A DNA stretch of 62,784 nucleotides, taken from the NCBI RefSeq assembly GCF_001913705.1, contig NZ_MKQD01000012.1, forward strand, positions 1 through 62,784, written 5' to 3'. Both the position numbers and the translations under genes were made by a program. This document shows, piece after piece, positions 1 to 8,051 of the stretch. Under the pieces are notes generated by a model that was not told the origin of the DNA, did not search any database, and saw only the letters and a list, made by a program, of their open reading frames with translations. How positions within the stretch are numbered: the first letter of the stretch is position 1; each line of letters begins with the position of its first letter. This stretch comes from Thalassotalea sp. PP2-459 (GTDB lineage: Bacteria > Pseudomonadota > Gammaproteobacteria > Enterobacterales > Alteromonadaceae).

Positions 1-81
1 TAACTCACTCAACTTGATAAGAGAGAGATTATGGCTCGAAAAAAAGCAGAGATCTTTATGGTTTAACTTGACGTGGAGAGT

Positions 82-183
82 CATACCAACGCCACCTTAA
101 GCGGCAAAAAATTGTTTGCTAAAATGTTGAACGAAGTGAAAACAGCAAACTGTTTTTTGTCCGTTTGAAGGTCTTGTTATATG
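82..183 (-). other. attC recombination site of integron cassette 2
   Basis: Read on the minus strand, the site opens with ATATAACAAG (R'' side) and closes with GGCGTTGGTATG (R' side, core GTTGGTA). The inner arms 106-120 and 144-158 are imperfectly complementary, which gives the folded single-strand hairpin expected of an attC. It lies directly downstream of the gene at 189-599, where a cassette's attC belongs. The core departs from the GTTRRRY consensus at its end, so the exact cleavage base is approximate. Confidence 0.75.
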
Positions 184-188
184 CCGTA

Positions 189-599
189 TTATGCTAAGAT
201 ATCAACCTTCCCATTTAACTGTTTACCGTCAAGATCTTTAAATTTACTTAAAACACCTGATAAAAAGTCAGTATTCTCACCAATGCTTTTTTTAAAATCT
301 ATAGATTTTTCAACTTGCCCAATTAAGTCTACTTTGATTTTACCTATTTTTTCGGGATCATTATTATATTGTTCAAGTACATTTAATGGTATAAATGGCA
401 CTACATCAAGTAAAGCACTTTCCCCTGATTTAATTAATGTATTAATTTCATCAATTGATATGTTTCTCATATCAATCTTTGTAGGTTGTGAATTATTTTG
501 GTTTATGTTTTTTTCTACAGCAATAGATTCAGTCGGCATTTTATTGCCGCTAGCTGCTGTCGTAATGGAATAGTTTTGCCCTACATTTAAAATATTCAT
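189..599 (-). CDS. Hypothetical protein, integron cassette 2
   Basis: A 136-residue protein of unknown function. It has no signal peptide and no transmembrane segment. The first 40 residues are polar and rich in Asn, Gln and Ser; the rest looks like a small helical domain with many charged residues. It lies between two attC sites and runs in the direction of the cassette array, so it is a single-gene cassette. Base composition is clearly AT-rich. I do not recognise the family. It resembles the general class of short, lineage-specific cassette proteins, and no function is proposed. Confidence 0.7.
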   Translation of the reverse strand: MNILNVGQNYSITTAASGNKMPTESIAVEKNINQNNSQPTKIDMRNISIDEINTLIKSGESALLDVVPFIPLNVLEQYNNDPEKIGKIKVDLIGQVEKSIDFKKSIGENTDFLSGVLSKFKDLDGKQLNGKVDILA

Positions 600-682
600 A
601 TTAATTCCTCATGTATTAATAGATATTTGATATTAATGCAAAAGGTGCACCATGTTAGATATTATACTAATGACTATTTTAG

Positions 683-790
683 GCATATAACGCCGCGTTA
701 AACGGCTAAGTAATGCTTGCTAAAATGTGTAGCGAAGCGAAACCGAGCAAGCATTACGGTGTCCGACTTTTTAAACGCCTTGTTATAGCG
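683..790 (-). other. attC recombination site of integron cassette 1
   Basis: On the minus strand this reads GCTATAACAAGGCGTTTAAA at the R''/L'' end and CCGTTTAACGCGGCGTTATA at the L'/R' end, with the core GTTATAT. An 11-bp perfect inverted repeat (711-721 with 746-756, TAATGCTTGCT) forms the inner stem. Length of about 108 bp, core sequences and position immediately after the gene at 797-1477 all fit an attC of the Vibrio/Shewanella/Alteromonadales type. This is the clearest integron signal in the window. Confidence 0.88.
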
Positions 791-796
791 CATCGC

Positions 797-1477
797 TTAA
801 TTGCAACTCTTAAAATCTAATATTTCATTACACAAGGCGAAAAACTTGGGAATAAGGTGATTGTGGCATTCTTCAATAAACTCCAAAACATTTTGGTTTT
901 CTATTCGTTTAAGTACAAAATTAATATCACAGTTAGCTGTTCTAACTGGCACCTTAATATCAAAACTTTCAAACTCCAAGTAGTCGAGTCTATTTGCAAC
1001 ACGAATCAGATGCTTGTGTTTAATCGTGTTTGCGTAGCCTTTCACTTTATGAAAGTTTTCATCAAGCATGAAGTCAATAAGAGTGTTAAAAAACCTGTAT
1101 TTTTCATATTTACATAAAAATTCACTATGCCATTTAATACGAGTGTTATTTGGATTATCAAAAACAGGAATAAACAGATTTAACAAATATGGAAATGAGT
1201 CTAGTAATGAGTGCAAGCTACTTAGAAATGCCGAAATATTTGCTTCATAAACAAAACGAAGTTGCACATTTTCACCTTCACGTCTGATCTGTAAAAGTCG
1301 ATCGTCGTGCAAATCATCCTTCGATGTTGAGTTTACTAATGTAAAATAATGATATTCGCAATATTTCAACCATCGATTGATAGATTGAGAGCTAATTTCA
1401 ATTTGTTGTAGATTTTGTTCTTGCTTCTGTTTAGTTAACTCAACAAAGCTTTCTAGATTTAATTTACTACAATTCAA
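797..1477 (-). CDS. Hypothetical protein, integron cassette 1, possibly HEPN-like
   Basis: A 226-residue cytoplasmic protein of unknown function. Residues 85-165 are helical with a SLHSLLDSFPYLLNLF segment and later a YANTIKHKHLIR segment. The second resembles the N-x-x-KH signature of HEPN-like domains (Cthe_2314 type), but I cannot confirm the fold and the usual R-x4-6-H RNase motif is not certain. A cassette core GTTATAGCG (1491-1500, minus) precedes the start by about 15 bp and an attC follows, so this is a complete gene cassette. HEPN proteins are common in defence systems, but a defence role here is only inference. Confidence 0.72.
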   Translation of the reverse strand: MNCSKLNLESFVELTKQKQEQNLQQIEISSQSINRWLKYCEYHYFTLVNSTSKDDLHDDRLLQIRREGENVQLRFVYEANISAFLSSLHSLLDSFPYLLNLFIPVFDNPNNTRIKWHSEFLCKYEKYRFFNTLIDFMLDENFHKVKGYANTIKHKHLIRVANRLDYLEFESFDIKVPVRTANCDINFVLKRIENQNVLEFIEECHNHLIPKFFALCNEILDFKSCN

Positions 1478-1490
1478 TGAGGCTTCCTTG

Positions 1491-1500
1491 CGCTATAACA
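1491..1500 (-). other. Cassette core site at the 5' edge of the array
   Basis: The minus strand reads TGTTATAGCG, the same core as the R'' end of the attC at 683-790. It marks the recombination point where cassette 1 was inserted. Beyond it (1501-1918) no further attC hairpin or cassette gene is visible, so this is the outer edge of the array. Confidence 0.6.
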
Positions 1501-1918
1501 GCTTATTCATAAGAACCATTCTCGCAAGTAACGCTACGAACAGCCCTTTTATTCATAAAAACGAAAATTTAAATTATCACTTCTTCCCAACTATATCAAC
1601 GAGATAGTATTTCCTATTCTCGTTTTCCCCGTTAGATACGAGAATGGTTCTCGATTTTTTGTTAAAAACAAGAATAAAGGGTTATTGTATATAAAAACAG
1701 CATCTTGAATTAATTACTACAACTTTTATTTAAAGCGAATGATATAGCTAAATCGGTGTTAAATCGTTAATCAATACGCCAAGGAAGGAAATAAGTACCC
1801 TATTAAAGAGTTGAAGTGATTGTATAAACAAAGCGCTTTGAGTTATAAAATGGCTGACAACAAATACAAATAATGCATACCTGTCATCAACCCTTTAATA
1901 TTTATGGACTATGTAAAG
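1501..1918. other. Intergenic region bordering the cassette array; no integrase
   Basis: About 420 bp without a plausible gene. It holds a 12-bp inverted repeat, GAACCATTCTCG (1513-1524) and CGAGAATGGTTC (1639-1650). The second copy is itself a short palindrome (GAGAA-TGG-TTCTC). In an intact integron the attI site and a divergent intI would lie here, and no integrase fragment is visible in any frame. The repeat could be a remnant attachment site, an operator or a transcribed hairpin; the sequence does not decide. Confidence 0.45.
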
Positions 1919-2557
1919 TTATTTACGGTAATGCACCATCAGCGAACCGCTAACATTACCTACGGCAACCTCTTTGATAAACTCGTAATCTACATCGTTG
2001 AAAAATACTTTATATTTCTCATTTGTCGCATAAACAGCCACACCTTCACTTTCTGGATAATCTTCTAACAGCGTATTAACCGCAGCCATTAAATAATGAC
2101 CAAAACCATGGTGTTGATGTAATGGGTGAATAGCAATAAATGACAATACATGAAAATTTGTCATGGGTACTGCAGCCATAACGGTTTCTTCTTTTTCAAT
2201 CATTTGCTTTGTGCTGAAATAACCTGCGCCTAACAGCATTTTTAGTCGCCAGTGCCAAAACCTTTCGGCTGTAACACCATCTTGTCGACTATTTAAACAA
2301 GCAACACCTACCAAGGTTTCACCTAAATAAAGGCCAACAATAGGTTGTTTAGCTTGCCAAAAAGCATTTAACTCTTCGCGAATTGAAGAACGTAGCCGTT
2401 GTTCATAATCACTTTTTTCAGCATTGAATATTTCTAAAAATACCGGATCATCATGATAAGACTGATACAACAAAGAGACTGCTAATTTCAGTTCTTCAGC
2501 AGTTAAATATGCTGCTCTGATATCGTCTTTTGTTGCGTTAGTGACTACTTGGGACAT
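1919..2557 (-). CDS. GNAT family N-acetyltransferase
   Basis: A 212-residue cytoplasmic acetyltransferase, expected to move an acetyl group from acetyl-CoA to an amine. The acetyl-CoA binding motif A is visible near residues 138-158 (SFIAIHPLHQHHGFGHYLM), with the Q/R-x-x-G-x-G/A pattern as HQHHGFG. The YKVFFNDVDYEF segment near the C-terminus matches the closing strand of the fold. The ATG start has GAGG eight bases upstream. The next gene on the same strand (FabH-like) ends upstream with about 80 bp between, so the two may be cotranscribed. The substrate cannot be told from sequence. Confidence 0.85.
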   Translation of the reverse strand: MSQVVTNATKDDIRAAYLTAEELKLAVSLLYQSYHDDPVFLEIFNAEKSDYEQRLRSSIREELNAFWQAKQPIVGLYLGETLVGVACLNSRQDGVTAERFWHWRLKMLLGAGYFSTKQMIEKEETVMAAVPMTNFHVLSFIAIHPLHQHHGFGHYLMAAVNTLLEDYPESEGVAVYATNEKYKVFFNDVDYEFIKEVAVGNVSGSLMVHYRK

Positions 2558-2634
2558 TTACGAACCTCTTATTGTTGTTTTTCTAAACAATAGCAGTAAA
2601 TTAAAAGATAAATCAAATATGCAAATTTTCTACA

Positions 2635-3723
2635 TTACGTTTTGTTGGTAATTCCACTCGCTTTTGCACGCATAAGGTTTTGTACTAATTCCAGGCCACT
2701 TAGTGTTGTTGCAGGAAGTGTTACCGCTGACTTTCCTTTAGATTTAGGGGCTTTTGAAAAGTACAGCACATGAGCACTCCAGGTTAACCCACCACCAAAT
2801 GCAGGTAAAAGCACATGGCTATTGTCAGTAACTAAGCCTTCTTCTAGGGCTTCAACAAAGGCAACCAATACCGTTGCCGCAGACATATTGCCGTATTTTT
2901 CAATATTAACGAAAACTTTTTCTGTTGGCAGTGCAAGCTTTTTGGCTAATGCGTCAATAATACGCAAATTTGCTTGGTGAGGCACAACTAGTGACATGTC
3001 TTGTGCAGTTAAATTAAGTTTATTTAAGGTTGCTTCACAACCATGTGCCATACCCGCAACCGCTTTTTTAAAGATTTCTTGGCCGATAAAATTCCAATGT
3101 GCATCACCAAGTTGCCGTGCTTTGTTTGCATACTTCATGCCCCAACCTTGCACAGCTAGTATATCTCGAGATTCACCAAAACAGCCTAATGACTCAGCCA
3201 ATACGCCTGATTTTTCTTCTGTAGCCTCTAAATAGAGCGCAGCGGCCCCGTCACCAAAAAGTACAGCGACATCACGATTATCCCACTCCATAATTGGTGA
3301 AATTACTTCAGCACCAATCACTAGCGCAGATCGAACCACACCGCTTTTTATCATTGCAGTTGCTGTGGTTAAACTATACATGCCGCTCGTACAAGCGGTG
3401 TTAACATCCATACATGCTGCACGTTCAGCACCTAATAAACGCTGTACATTAGAAGCAGCATTTGGACATAACTCATCAAATGTAGTACTTCCAAATACAA
3501 TTAAATCAACATCATCAGCGGTTTTTCCTGCTGACGCTAATGCTTGTTCACAAGCTACATAAGCAAGTTCACTTACCGTTACATGTGAAATTCTCCGCTC
3601 TTTCATCCCTGTACGCGTTGTAATCCACTGATCATTTGTATCTAAAAAAGTAGCTAAGTCGTCGTTGGTAAGTGTGGCAGGCGGTAGGCATTTTCCCCAA
3701 CCCTTAATTGCAGCATATGTCAT
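2635..3723 (-). CDS. Beta-ketoacyl-ACP synthase III family protein (FabH-like)
   Basis: A 362-residue thiolase-fold enzyme that condenses an acyl-CoA with a malonyl- or acyl-thioester. The catalytic triad of the family is complete: Cys111 in NTACTSGMYS, His249 in VVPHQANLRI and Asn279 in KYGNMSAAT. The Gly-rich loop near the C-terminus (PAFGGGLTWSA) is also present. It carries about 30 extra C-terminal residues compared with E. coli FabH. The gene stands alone rather than in a fab cluster, so it may be a second KASIII used for odd or branched primers, or in an olefin- or alkylquinolone-like side pathway. The specific role is not decided. Confidence 0.88.
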   Translation of the reverse strand: MTYAAIKGWGKCLPPATLTNDDLATFLDTNDQWITTRTGMKERRISHVTVSELAYVACEQALASAGKTADDVDLIVFGSTTFDELCPNAASNVQRLLGAERAACMDVNTACTSGMYSLTTATAMIKSGVVRSALVIGAEVISPIMEWDNRDVAVLFGDGAAALYLEATEEKSGVLAESLGCFGESRDILAVQGWGMKYANKARQLGDAHWNFIGQEIFKKAVAGMAHGCEATLNKLNLTAQDMSLVVPHQANLRIIDALAKKLALPTEKVFVNIEKYGNMSAATVLVAFVEALEEGLVTDNSHVLLPAFGGGLTWSAHVLYFSKAPKSKGKSAVTLPATTLSGLELVQNLMRAKASGITNKT

Positions 3724-3887
3724 AATTCACCCAATACATTCTAAAATGGTTAACTGTTCGTACCAGTTATTAACATCATCCTATAGCGTGATACATCGCA
3801 AGTCTACGAGAAATTACTCACGACAAACAAAACCTCTGTTTCTTGTACTATATTAACCATAAACCATCTGAAACTTAGGAGAGTATT

Positions 3888-4103
3888 ATGTCAAATCATC
3901 ACACGTATAAAAAACTAGAACTTGTGGGATCATCTACAACAAGTATAGAAGACGCCATTCATAACGCGATTACGGAATGCAGCCAATCAGTTAACCATAT
4001 GGATTGGTTTGAGGTTGTTGAAACACGCGGCCATATTGTTGATGGAAAAGTTGGTCACTTTCAAGTCACCTTAAAAATAGGCTTTAGAATTGAAAACAGT
4101 TAA
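3888..4103 (+). CDS. Dodecin family flavin-binding protein
   Basis: A 71-residue protein of the dodecin family. These small proteins form hollow dodecamers that bind and buffer flavins (riboflavin, FMN or FAD). Family features are present: N-terminal strand YKKLELVGSS, an amphipathic helix, then WFEVVETRGHI with Trp40 at the position that stacks on the isoalloxazine ring, and Gln59 in GHFQVTLKIGF at the flavin-contacting position. The ATG follows a strong AGGAG. It is monocistronic and divergent from the FabH-like gene. Confidence 0.93.
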   Translation: MSNHHTYKKLELVGSSTTSIEDAIHNAITECSQSVNHMDWFEVVETRGHIVDGKVGHFQVTLKIGFRIENS

Positions 4104-4222
4104 CCAATAGCTTTACTTTCGTTAATGGTTAAAAGTCTAAAAAAACAATAAAAATTATTGTTCAACATCAAAGTATTAGCCACAATATTGTTTTAATATA
4201 AACAAGTAAGCACTACACTAAT

Positions 4223-4285
4223 GAAACCTAGTTGGATAATGTTGTGGCTATCTTCAATAAGTTAACATCTCTCAAACTAGGTTTC
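4223..4285 (+). promoter_or_regulatory. Leader hairpin upstream of the acetyl-CoA hydrolase fusion
   Basis: An 11-bp perfect inverted repeat, GAAACCTAGTT (4223-4233) and AACTAGGTTTC (4275-4285), encloses 41 bp. A shorter inner complement (ATGTT / AACAT) lies inside. The structure ends about 30 bp before the start codon at 4317. Placed in the probable 5' leader, it may be a regulatory RNA structure or a bipartite operator. No known riboswitch consensus was recognised. Confidence 0.4.
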
Positions 4286-4316
4286 GACCAATCAATAACC
4301 AATAAGACGCACTATC

Positions 4317-6185
4317 ATGCAGTTAACGAACAAAGCTGGCACTCCTGTTCAATGGCAAGATTACTTAAAATCTGGCCATCGTATTTTCATAGGCTCTAAC
4401 GCCGCTGTTCCAAACGCGTTAATTGATAATTTAATTGAAAATAGCGCGCAACTTCACGATATAGAAACAGTCCATATTCTCACCTTTTCAGACAATGTTT
4501 GGGCCAAACCTGAACATAAAGATTTATTTAAAGTCAACACACTGTTTATCGGCGGAAAGAATGTAAGAGAAGCAGTAGCCGAAGGAAGAGCAGATTATAC
4601 ACCTTGCTTTATTTCAGAAATACCCACGCTATTTAAGCAAAATATTTTACCGTTAGACGCAGCATTAGTGATGGTTAGTCCACCAGACGAATACGGCTAC
4701 TGCTCGTTAGGTGTTAGCGTTGATGTAGTCGCGTCAGCGGTGAAATCCGCAAAAGTTGTTATTGCGCAAGTGAACCCACATATGCCTTGCACCAACGGCC
4801 ATAGCTTTATTCACGTCAATCAAATTCACGCTTGGTTGACAGCAGAGCAGCGTTTACCAGAAATACCTGATCAACAAATTGATCCGGTGAGTGAACGTAT
4901 TGGCCAATATGCCGCAATGCTCGTAGAAAATGGTGCAACCATACAAATAGGAATAGGTAAAATTCCAAGCGCAGTGTTGAAATATTTAATGAATCATAAA
5001 GACTTAGGCGTTCACAGTGAAATGATTTCTGACGGTATTATTGATCTGATGAAAAGTGGCGTGATCAATAACCGCCGAAAAACGTTTCATAAAGGTAAAA
5101 CCGTTACTACCTTCTGTATAGGTACACAGCGATTATACGATTTTGTAGATAAAAATCAGCATGTTGAATTTTACCCATCTGAGCATGTCAACTCGCCAGT
5201 AAATATTGCAAAGAACGACAACATGGTATCAATTAATAGTGCCATTGAAGTTGATCTTACCGGACAAGTTGTCTCAGACTCTATTGGACACCAATTTTAT
5301 AGCGGTATAGGTGGGCAAGTAGACTTTGTTCGTGGTGCATGGCTGAGTAAAGGCGGTAAACCGGTTATTGTGCTACCTTCTACCACTAAAGATGGCTGTA
5401 TTTCTCGTATCGTGCCACATATTACCGAAGGCGGTGGTGTTGTGACTTCTAGAGGCCATGTTGGCTATGTGGTCACTGAGTTTGGTATCGCCAATTTAAT
5501 CGGTAAAAGTATTCGCGAACGTGCTTTAGAACTAATTCGTATCGCGCATCCTAAGTTTAGAGATGATTTACTCCAACAGGTTCGCAAACATTATTGGGTG
5601 CCCACCTACCAAGATAATACCCCCACTTCTGTACCTGAACTTGGCGCTGTTGAATTGAAAAAATTCACCCTTGGCGGTGAACGCTTTATACTTCGCCCGT
5701 TAAGCCCTGCAGATGAACGACGCTTACAAGAGTTTTTTTACTCGCATACCAAAGAAACGTTAATGATGCGCTATAACCACCATTTAACACAAATGACACG
5801 TGAAAACTCCTGTCAACTGGTCAGTGTTGATCAACATAAAGATTTAGCATTGTGCTTTACACAACGCGACCACTTAGGTGAAATTATTCAAGCCGTTGGA
5901 CGATACTATTTTATTGAGGCATCGAATTCGGCTGAAGTAGCTTTTGTTATTCGTGAAACCCAACGTAGTAAAGGCATGGCAACCACCTTGTTATTGCAAA
6001 TGATCAAAATTGCAAAGAAACGGAAGTTATCTTCATTAATTGCCTGCGTGAGAAGAGACAATGCTGCCATGCTTAAAGTGTTCGAAAATGCAGGTTTTGT
6101 CAGAGGTTACTCAGAAGATTTCGACGAAATTTCATTATGCTTAACCCTAGAAGAAACAATCACGAATGCAAAGGAAATCGAATGA
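4317..6185 (+). CDS. Acetyl-CoA hydrolase/transferase fused to a GNAT domain
   Basis: A 622-residue two-domain protein. Residues 1 to about 430 are an acetyl-CoA hydrolase/CoA-transferase of the 4-hydroxybutyrate CoA-transferase type. Typical segments are SPPDEYGYCSLGVS, GVHSEMISDGIIDL, INSAIEVDLTGQV and the GGVVTSRGHVGYVVTEFG stretch. The family's catalytic glutamate is expected in the HSEM region, which is assigned here by resemblance. Residues about 445-610 form a GNAT acetyltransferase domain (FVIRETQRSKGMATTLLLQM). The stop overlaps the start of the deacetylase gene as ATGA, so the two are translationally coupled. The fusion joins acetyl-CoA turnover with protein or metabolite acetylation. 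Confidence 0.88.
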   Translation: MQLTNKAGTPVQWQDYLKSGHRIFIGSNAAVPNALIDNLIENSAQLHDIETVHILTFSDNVWAKPEHKDLFKVNTLFIGGKNVREAVAEGRADYTPCFISEIPTLFKQNILPLDAALVMVSPPDEYGYCSLGVSVDVVASAVKSAKVVIAQVNPHMPCTNGHSFIHVNQIHAWLTAEQRLPEIPDQQIDPVSERIGQYAAMLVENGATIQIGIGKIPSAVLKYLMNHKDLGVHSEMISDGIIDLMKSGVINNRRKTFHKGKTVTTFCIGTQRLYDFVDKNQHVEFYPSEHVNSPVNIAKNDNMVSINSAIEVDLTGQVVSDSIGHQFYSGIGGQVDFVRGAWLSKGGKPVIVLPSTTKDGCISRIVPHITEGGGVVTSRGHVGYVVTEFGIANLIGKSIRERALELIRIAHPKFRDDLLQQVRKHYWVPTYQDNTPTSVPELGAVELKKFTLGGERFILRPLSPADERRLQEFFYSHTKETLMMRYNHHLTQMTRENSCQLVSVDQHKDLALCFTQRDHLGEIIQAVGRYYFIEASNSAEVAFVIRETQRSKGMATTLLLQMIKIAKKRKLSSLIACVRRDNAAMLKVFENAGFVRGYSEDFDEISLCLTLEETITNAKEIE

Positions 6186-7105
6186 CCGTAGGAATTATAG
6201 GCCACCATCGCTGTAATGGTCATATGATGGGAGAGCATCATCCTGAATCTCCTGCGCGTATTGGCGCTATTCAAGACCAGTTAATCAGAAGTGGGCTTGA
6301 ATATGTGATCAAACAATTTGACGCTTCGCCCATTGATAAATCACTATTATTGCTTGCCCATGACAAACAATACATCGACTATATTTACAGCAATGCCCCA
6401 AGCGAAGGACTTTTTCGTCTCGATGATGATACCGCGATGAATGCTGAAACATTAACGGCTGCGCGATATTCCGCTGGGGCGGTAAAAGATGCCGTTGATT
6501 TAGTGATGAGCGAGGCCTTGTCTTCGGCATTTTGTCTTACCCGCCCTCCTGGCCATCATGCTGAGCGTGACAAAGCCATGGGCTTTTGTCTTTTCAATAA
6601 TATCGCCATAGCGGCGGAGTATGTGAAGCAGCAATATGGTGTTTCGCGTGTTGCTATTGTAGATTTTGATGTTCATCACGGTAACGGCACTGAAAATATT
6701 GTAAAAGATAAAACAGGGATATTATTTTGCTCGAGTTATCAGTACCCTTTTTACCCGTTTGAAATGCAAGCAAGCGACAGTCCGCCCATTATTAACACCC
6801 CCCTCAAAGCAACCACAAAAGGGCCTGAATTTAGGCAAGCCATCAAAGATAAATGGTTAACGCATTTACATGAATTTAAACCAGAATTTATTTTTATTTC
6901 TGCAGGGTTTGATGCGCATATTGAAGATGAAATGTCACAAATAAGCTTAACGGAAGATGATTATCGCTGGGTGACTGACGAGATAAAAAATATTGCTGAC
7001 CAATACGCTCAAGGCCGTATTGTTTCTGCCCTTGAAGGTGGCTACGCGCTAAACGCTTTAGGTAGGTGTGCTGTTGCCCATATTAATGGCTTAATTGGAA
7101 ATTAA
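6182..7105 (+). CDS. Histone deacetylase superfamily protein
   Basis: A 307-residue zinc hydrolase of the class II HDAC / acetylpolyamine amidohydrolase superfamily, removing acetyl groups from lysine or polyamine. The active-site motifs are complete: RPPGHHAERD (tandem His), VDFDVHHGNGTE (Asp and His zinc ligands), SAGFDAHIED (Asp ligand) and LEGGYAL. An upstream in-frame ATG at 6137 lies inside the previous gene. The start at 6182 is preferred because it has GGAA upstream, forms the ATGA overlap, and begins with MTVGIIGHHRC, where family members begin. Its coupling to an acetyltransferase fusion suggests a reversible acetylation pair. Confidence 0.92.
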   Translation: MTVGIIGHHRCNGHMMGEHHPESPARIGAIQDQLIRSGLEYVIKQFDASPIDKSLLLLAHDKQYIDYIYSNAPSEGLFRLDDDTAMNAETLTAARYSAGAVKDAVDLVMSEALSSAFCLTRPPGHHAERDKAMGFCLFNNIAIAAEYVKQQYGVSRVAIVDFDVHHGNGTENIVKDKTGILFCSSYQYPFYPFEMQASDSPPIINTPLKATTKGPEFRQAIKDKWLTHLHEFKPEFIFISAGFDAHIEDEMSQISLTEDDYRWVTDEIKNIADQYAQGRIVSALEGGYALNALGRCAVAHINGLIGN

Positions 7106-7118
7106 CCCGCTTAAACGT

Positions 7119-7146
7119 AAAATGCCGCATTAAATGCGGCATTTTA
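7119..7146. terminator. Bidirectional terminator between HDAC and HPF genes
   Basis: AAAATGCCGCAT (7119-7130) pairs with ATGCGGCATTTT (7134-7145) around a 3-base loop. A-rich and T-rich flanks on both sides make it Rho-independent in both directions, as needed for the convergent genes at 6182-7105 and 7149-7484. Confidence 0.9.
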
Positions 7147-7148
7147 AA

Positions 7149-7484
7149 TTAACTTGGTTGAAACATATCCGATTGAGGTACTCGATACTTCTTATGTTGT
7201 TTCTTCTGCAATGTTCCCTTTCTGTGCTTCAATACTGCTTCAAGCTTTTTAGCTGCTTCTGCAATAGCTTTGTACAATTCTTTACTGGCAGCGCGAACTG
7301 ATATTTTCTGCCCTTCATACTGGGTGATCACTTCGATTTGTTGTTGATTCGGTTCAACTTTCACTACCGATTCAATCGCCATAATATCTGGGAAGTGATT
7401 CGCGACTTTAGTTAATTTATTCTCAATTGCTTGTTTGATTGCTTGGGTAATTTTTACATGATGACCTGAAATTGTTATTTTCAT
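7149..7484 (-). CDS. Ribosome hibernation-promoting factor, short HPF/YfiA type
   Basis: A 111-residue member of the HPF/RaiA family, which binds the 30S decoding region in stationary phase and inactivates ribosomes. It begins MKITISGHHVKIT, and the segments LYKAIAEAAKKLEAVLKHRKG match the second helix with its basic face. Length corresponds to the short forms without the dimerising C-terminal domain, with a basic tail (QKKQHKKYR). In gammaproteobacteria hpf often sits in the rpoN-pts operon; here it is alone, so this may be the RaiA/YfiA-like paralogue. A hairpin terminator follows. Confidence 0.9.
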   Translation of the reverse strand: MKITISGHHVKITQAIKQAIENKLTKVANHFPDIMAIESVVKVEPNQQQIEVITQYEGQKISVRAASKELYKAIAEAAKKLEAVLKHRKGTLQKKQHKKYRVPQSDMFQPS

Positions 7485-7603
7485 TTTACACCCTCTTCAT
7501 TGAAAAATAGAAACAGAGATTACGTTCTCTATTTATATACCTCTGGGCAATAAAATAAAAAACAACAGTAAAATGCAAAAATAATTTTTAAGCGCACATA
7601 TGA

Positions 7604-7777
7604 TTAAAGTTCATAGCTATCATATTGTGCTAATTCCTTACGTAACCTGCGAACTTCTTTAATATTTTCAATTTCTCGCCATTTACGTTTGCGGGTTTTT
7701 ACTTTTGCTTTCACCTCATGAACGTCTAATTCGTCGAATTCAACATAGTCAAAATTTCTATAATCTGATGTATTCAT
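7604..7777 (-). CDS. DUF3545 family small protein
   Basis: A 57-residue acidic-then-basic protein. The conserved KRKWREIENIKEVRRLRKEL block is the signature I associate with DUF3545, a family of short proteins in Vibrio and Alteromonadales with no known function. The open frame extends eleven codons further upstream (to 7810), but the ATG at 7777 is preferred because the family begins close to this point (MNTSDYRNFDYVEFDEL). The protein is probably cytoplasmic. The predicted helix with alternating Arg/Lys and Glu suggests nucleic-acid or protein binding, but nothing firmer can be said. Confidence 0.75.
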   Translation of the reverse strand: MNTSDYRNFDYVEFDELDVHEVKAKVKTRKRKWREIENIKEVRRLRKELAQYDSYEL

Positions 7778-7878
7778 TTTGTTTATCCACATTGTAATAA
7801 CTGGCTTCAATGTAAACAGGTTTTATGATCATTTTTTGAAAGAAACGTGACAGTTACATGACGATAAAACTTAGGATA

Positions 7879-8043
7879 TGTTGATCTTTCGTGTTTATTT
7901 TTGCAGCAGTTTATGGGTATTTAGACAAGGCATTGCGTTTAATGTGTGGTTATTCCACATGAAAAAGCAAAAACGACGTATAAATGACAAAAAACGCTGC
8001 CCTTTGGGTTCATTCAACTACATTTACTCTCGAAAGATCAACA
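7879..8043. repeat. Repeat element A, copy 1 (MITE-like)
   Basis: About 165 bp bounded by a 13-bp perfect inverted repeat, TGTTGATCTTTCG (7879-7891) and CGAAAGATCAACA (8031-8043). The inner sequence GTTTATTTTTGC...GGTATTTAGACAAGGC is shared with the copy at 53371-53637 read in reverse. It has no coding capacity. It lies just downstream of the HDOD gene (stop at 8052). It is a non-autonomous, palindromic intergenic element. Confidence 0.85.
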
Positions 8044-8051
8044 GACCTTAA

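Noticed and set aside
181-573. Open frame of 130 codons on the plus strand
   Set aside because: It lies antisense to the cassette 2 gene, has a low-complexity hydrophobic translation and starts inside the attC site.
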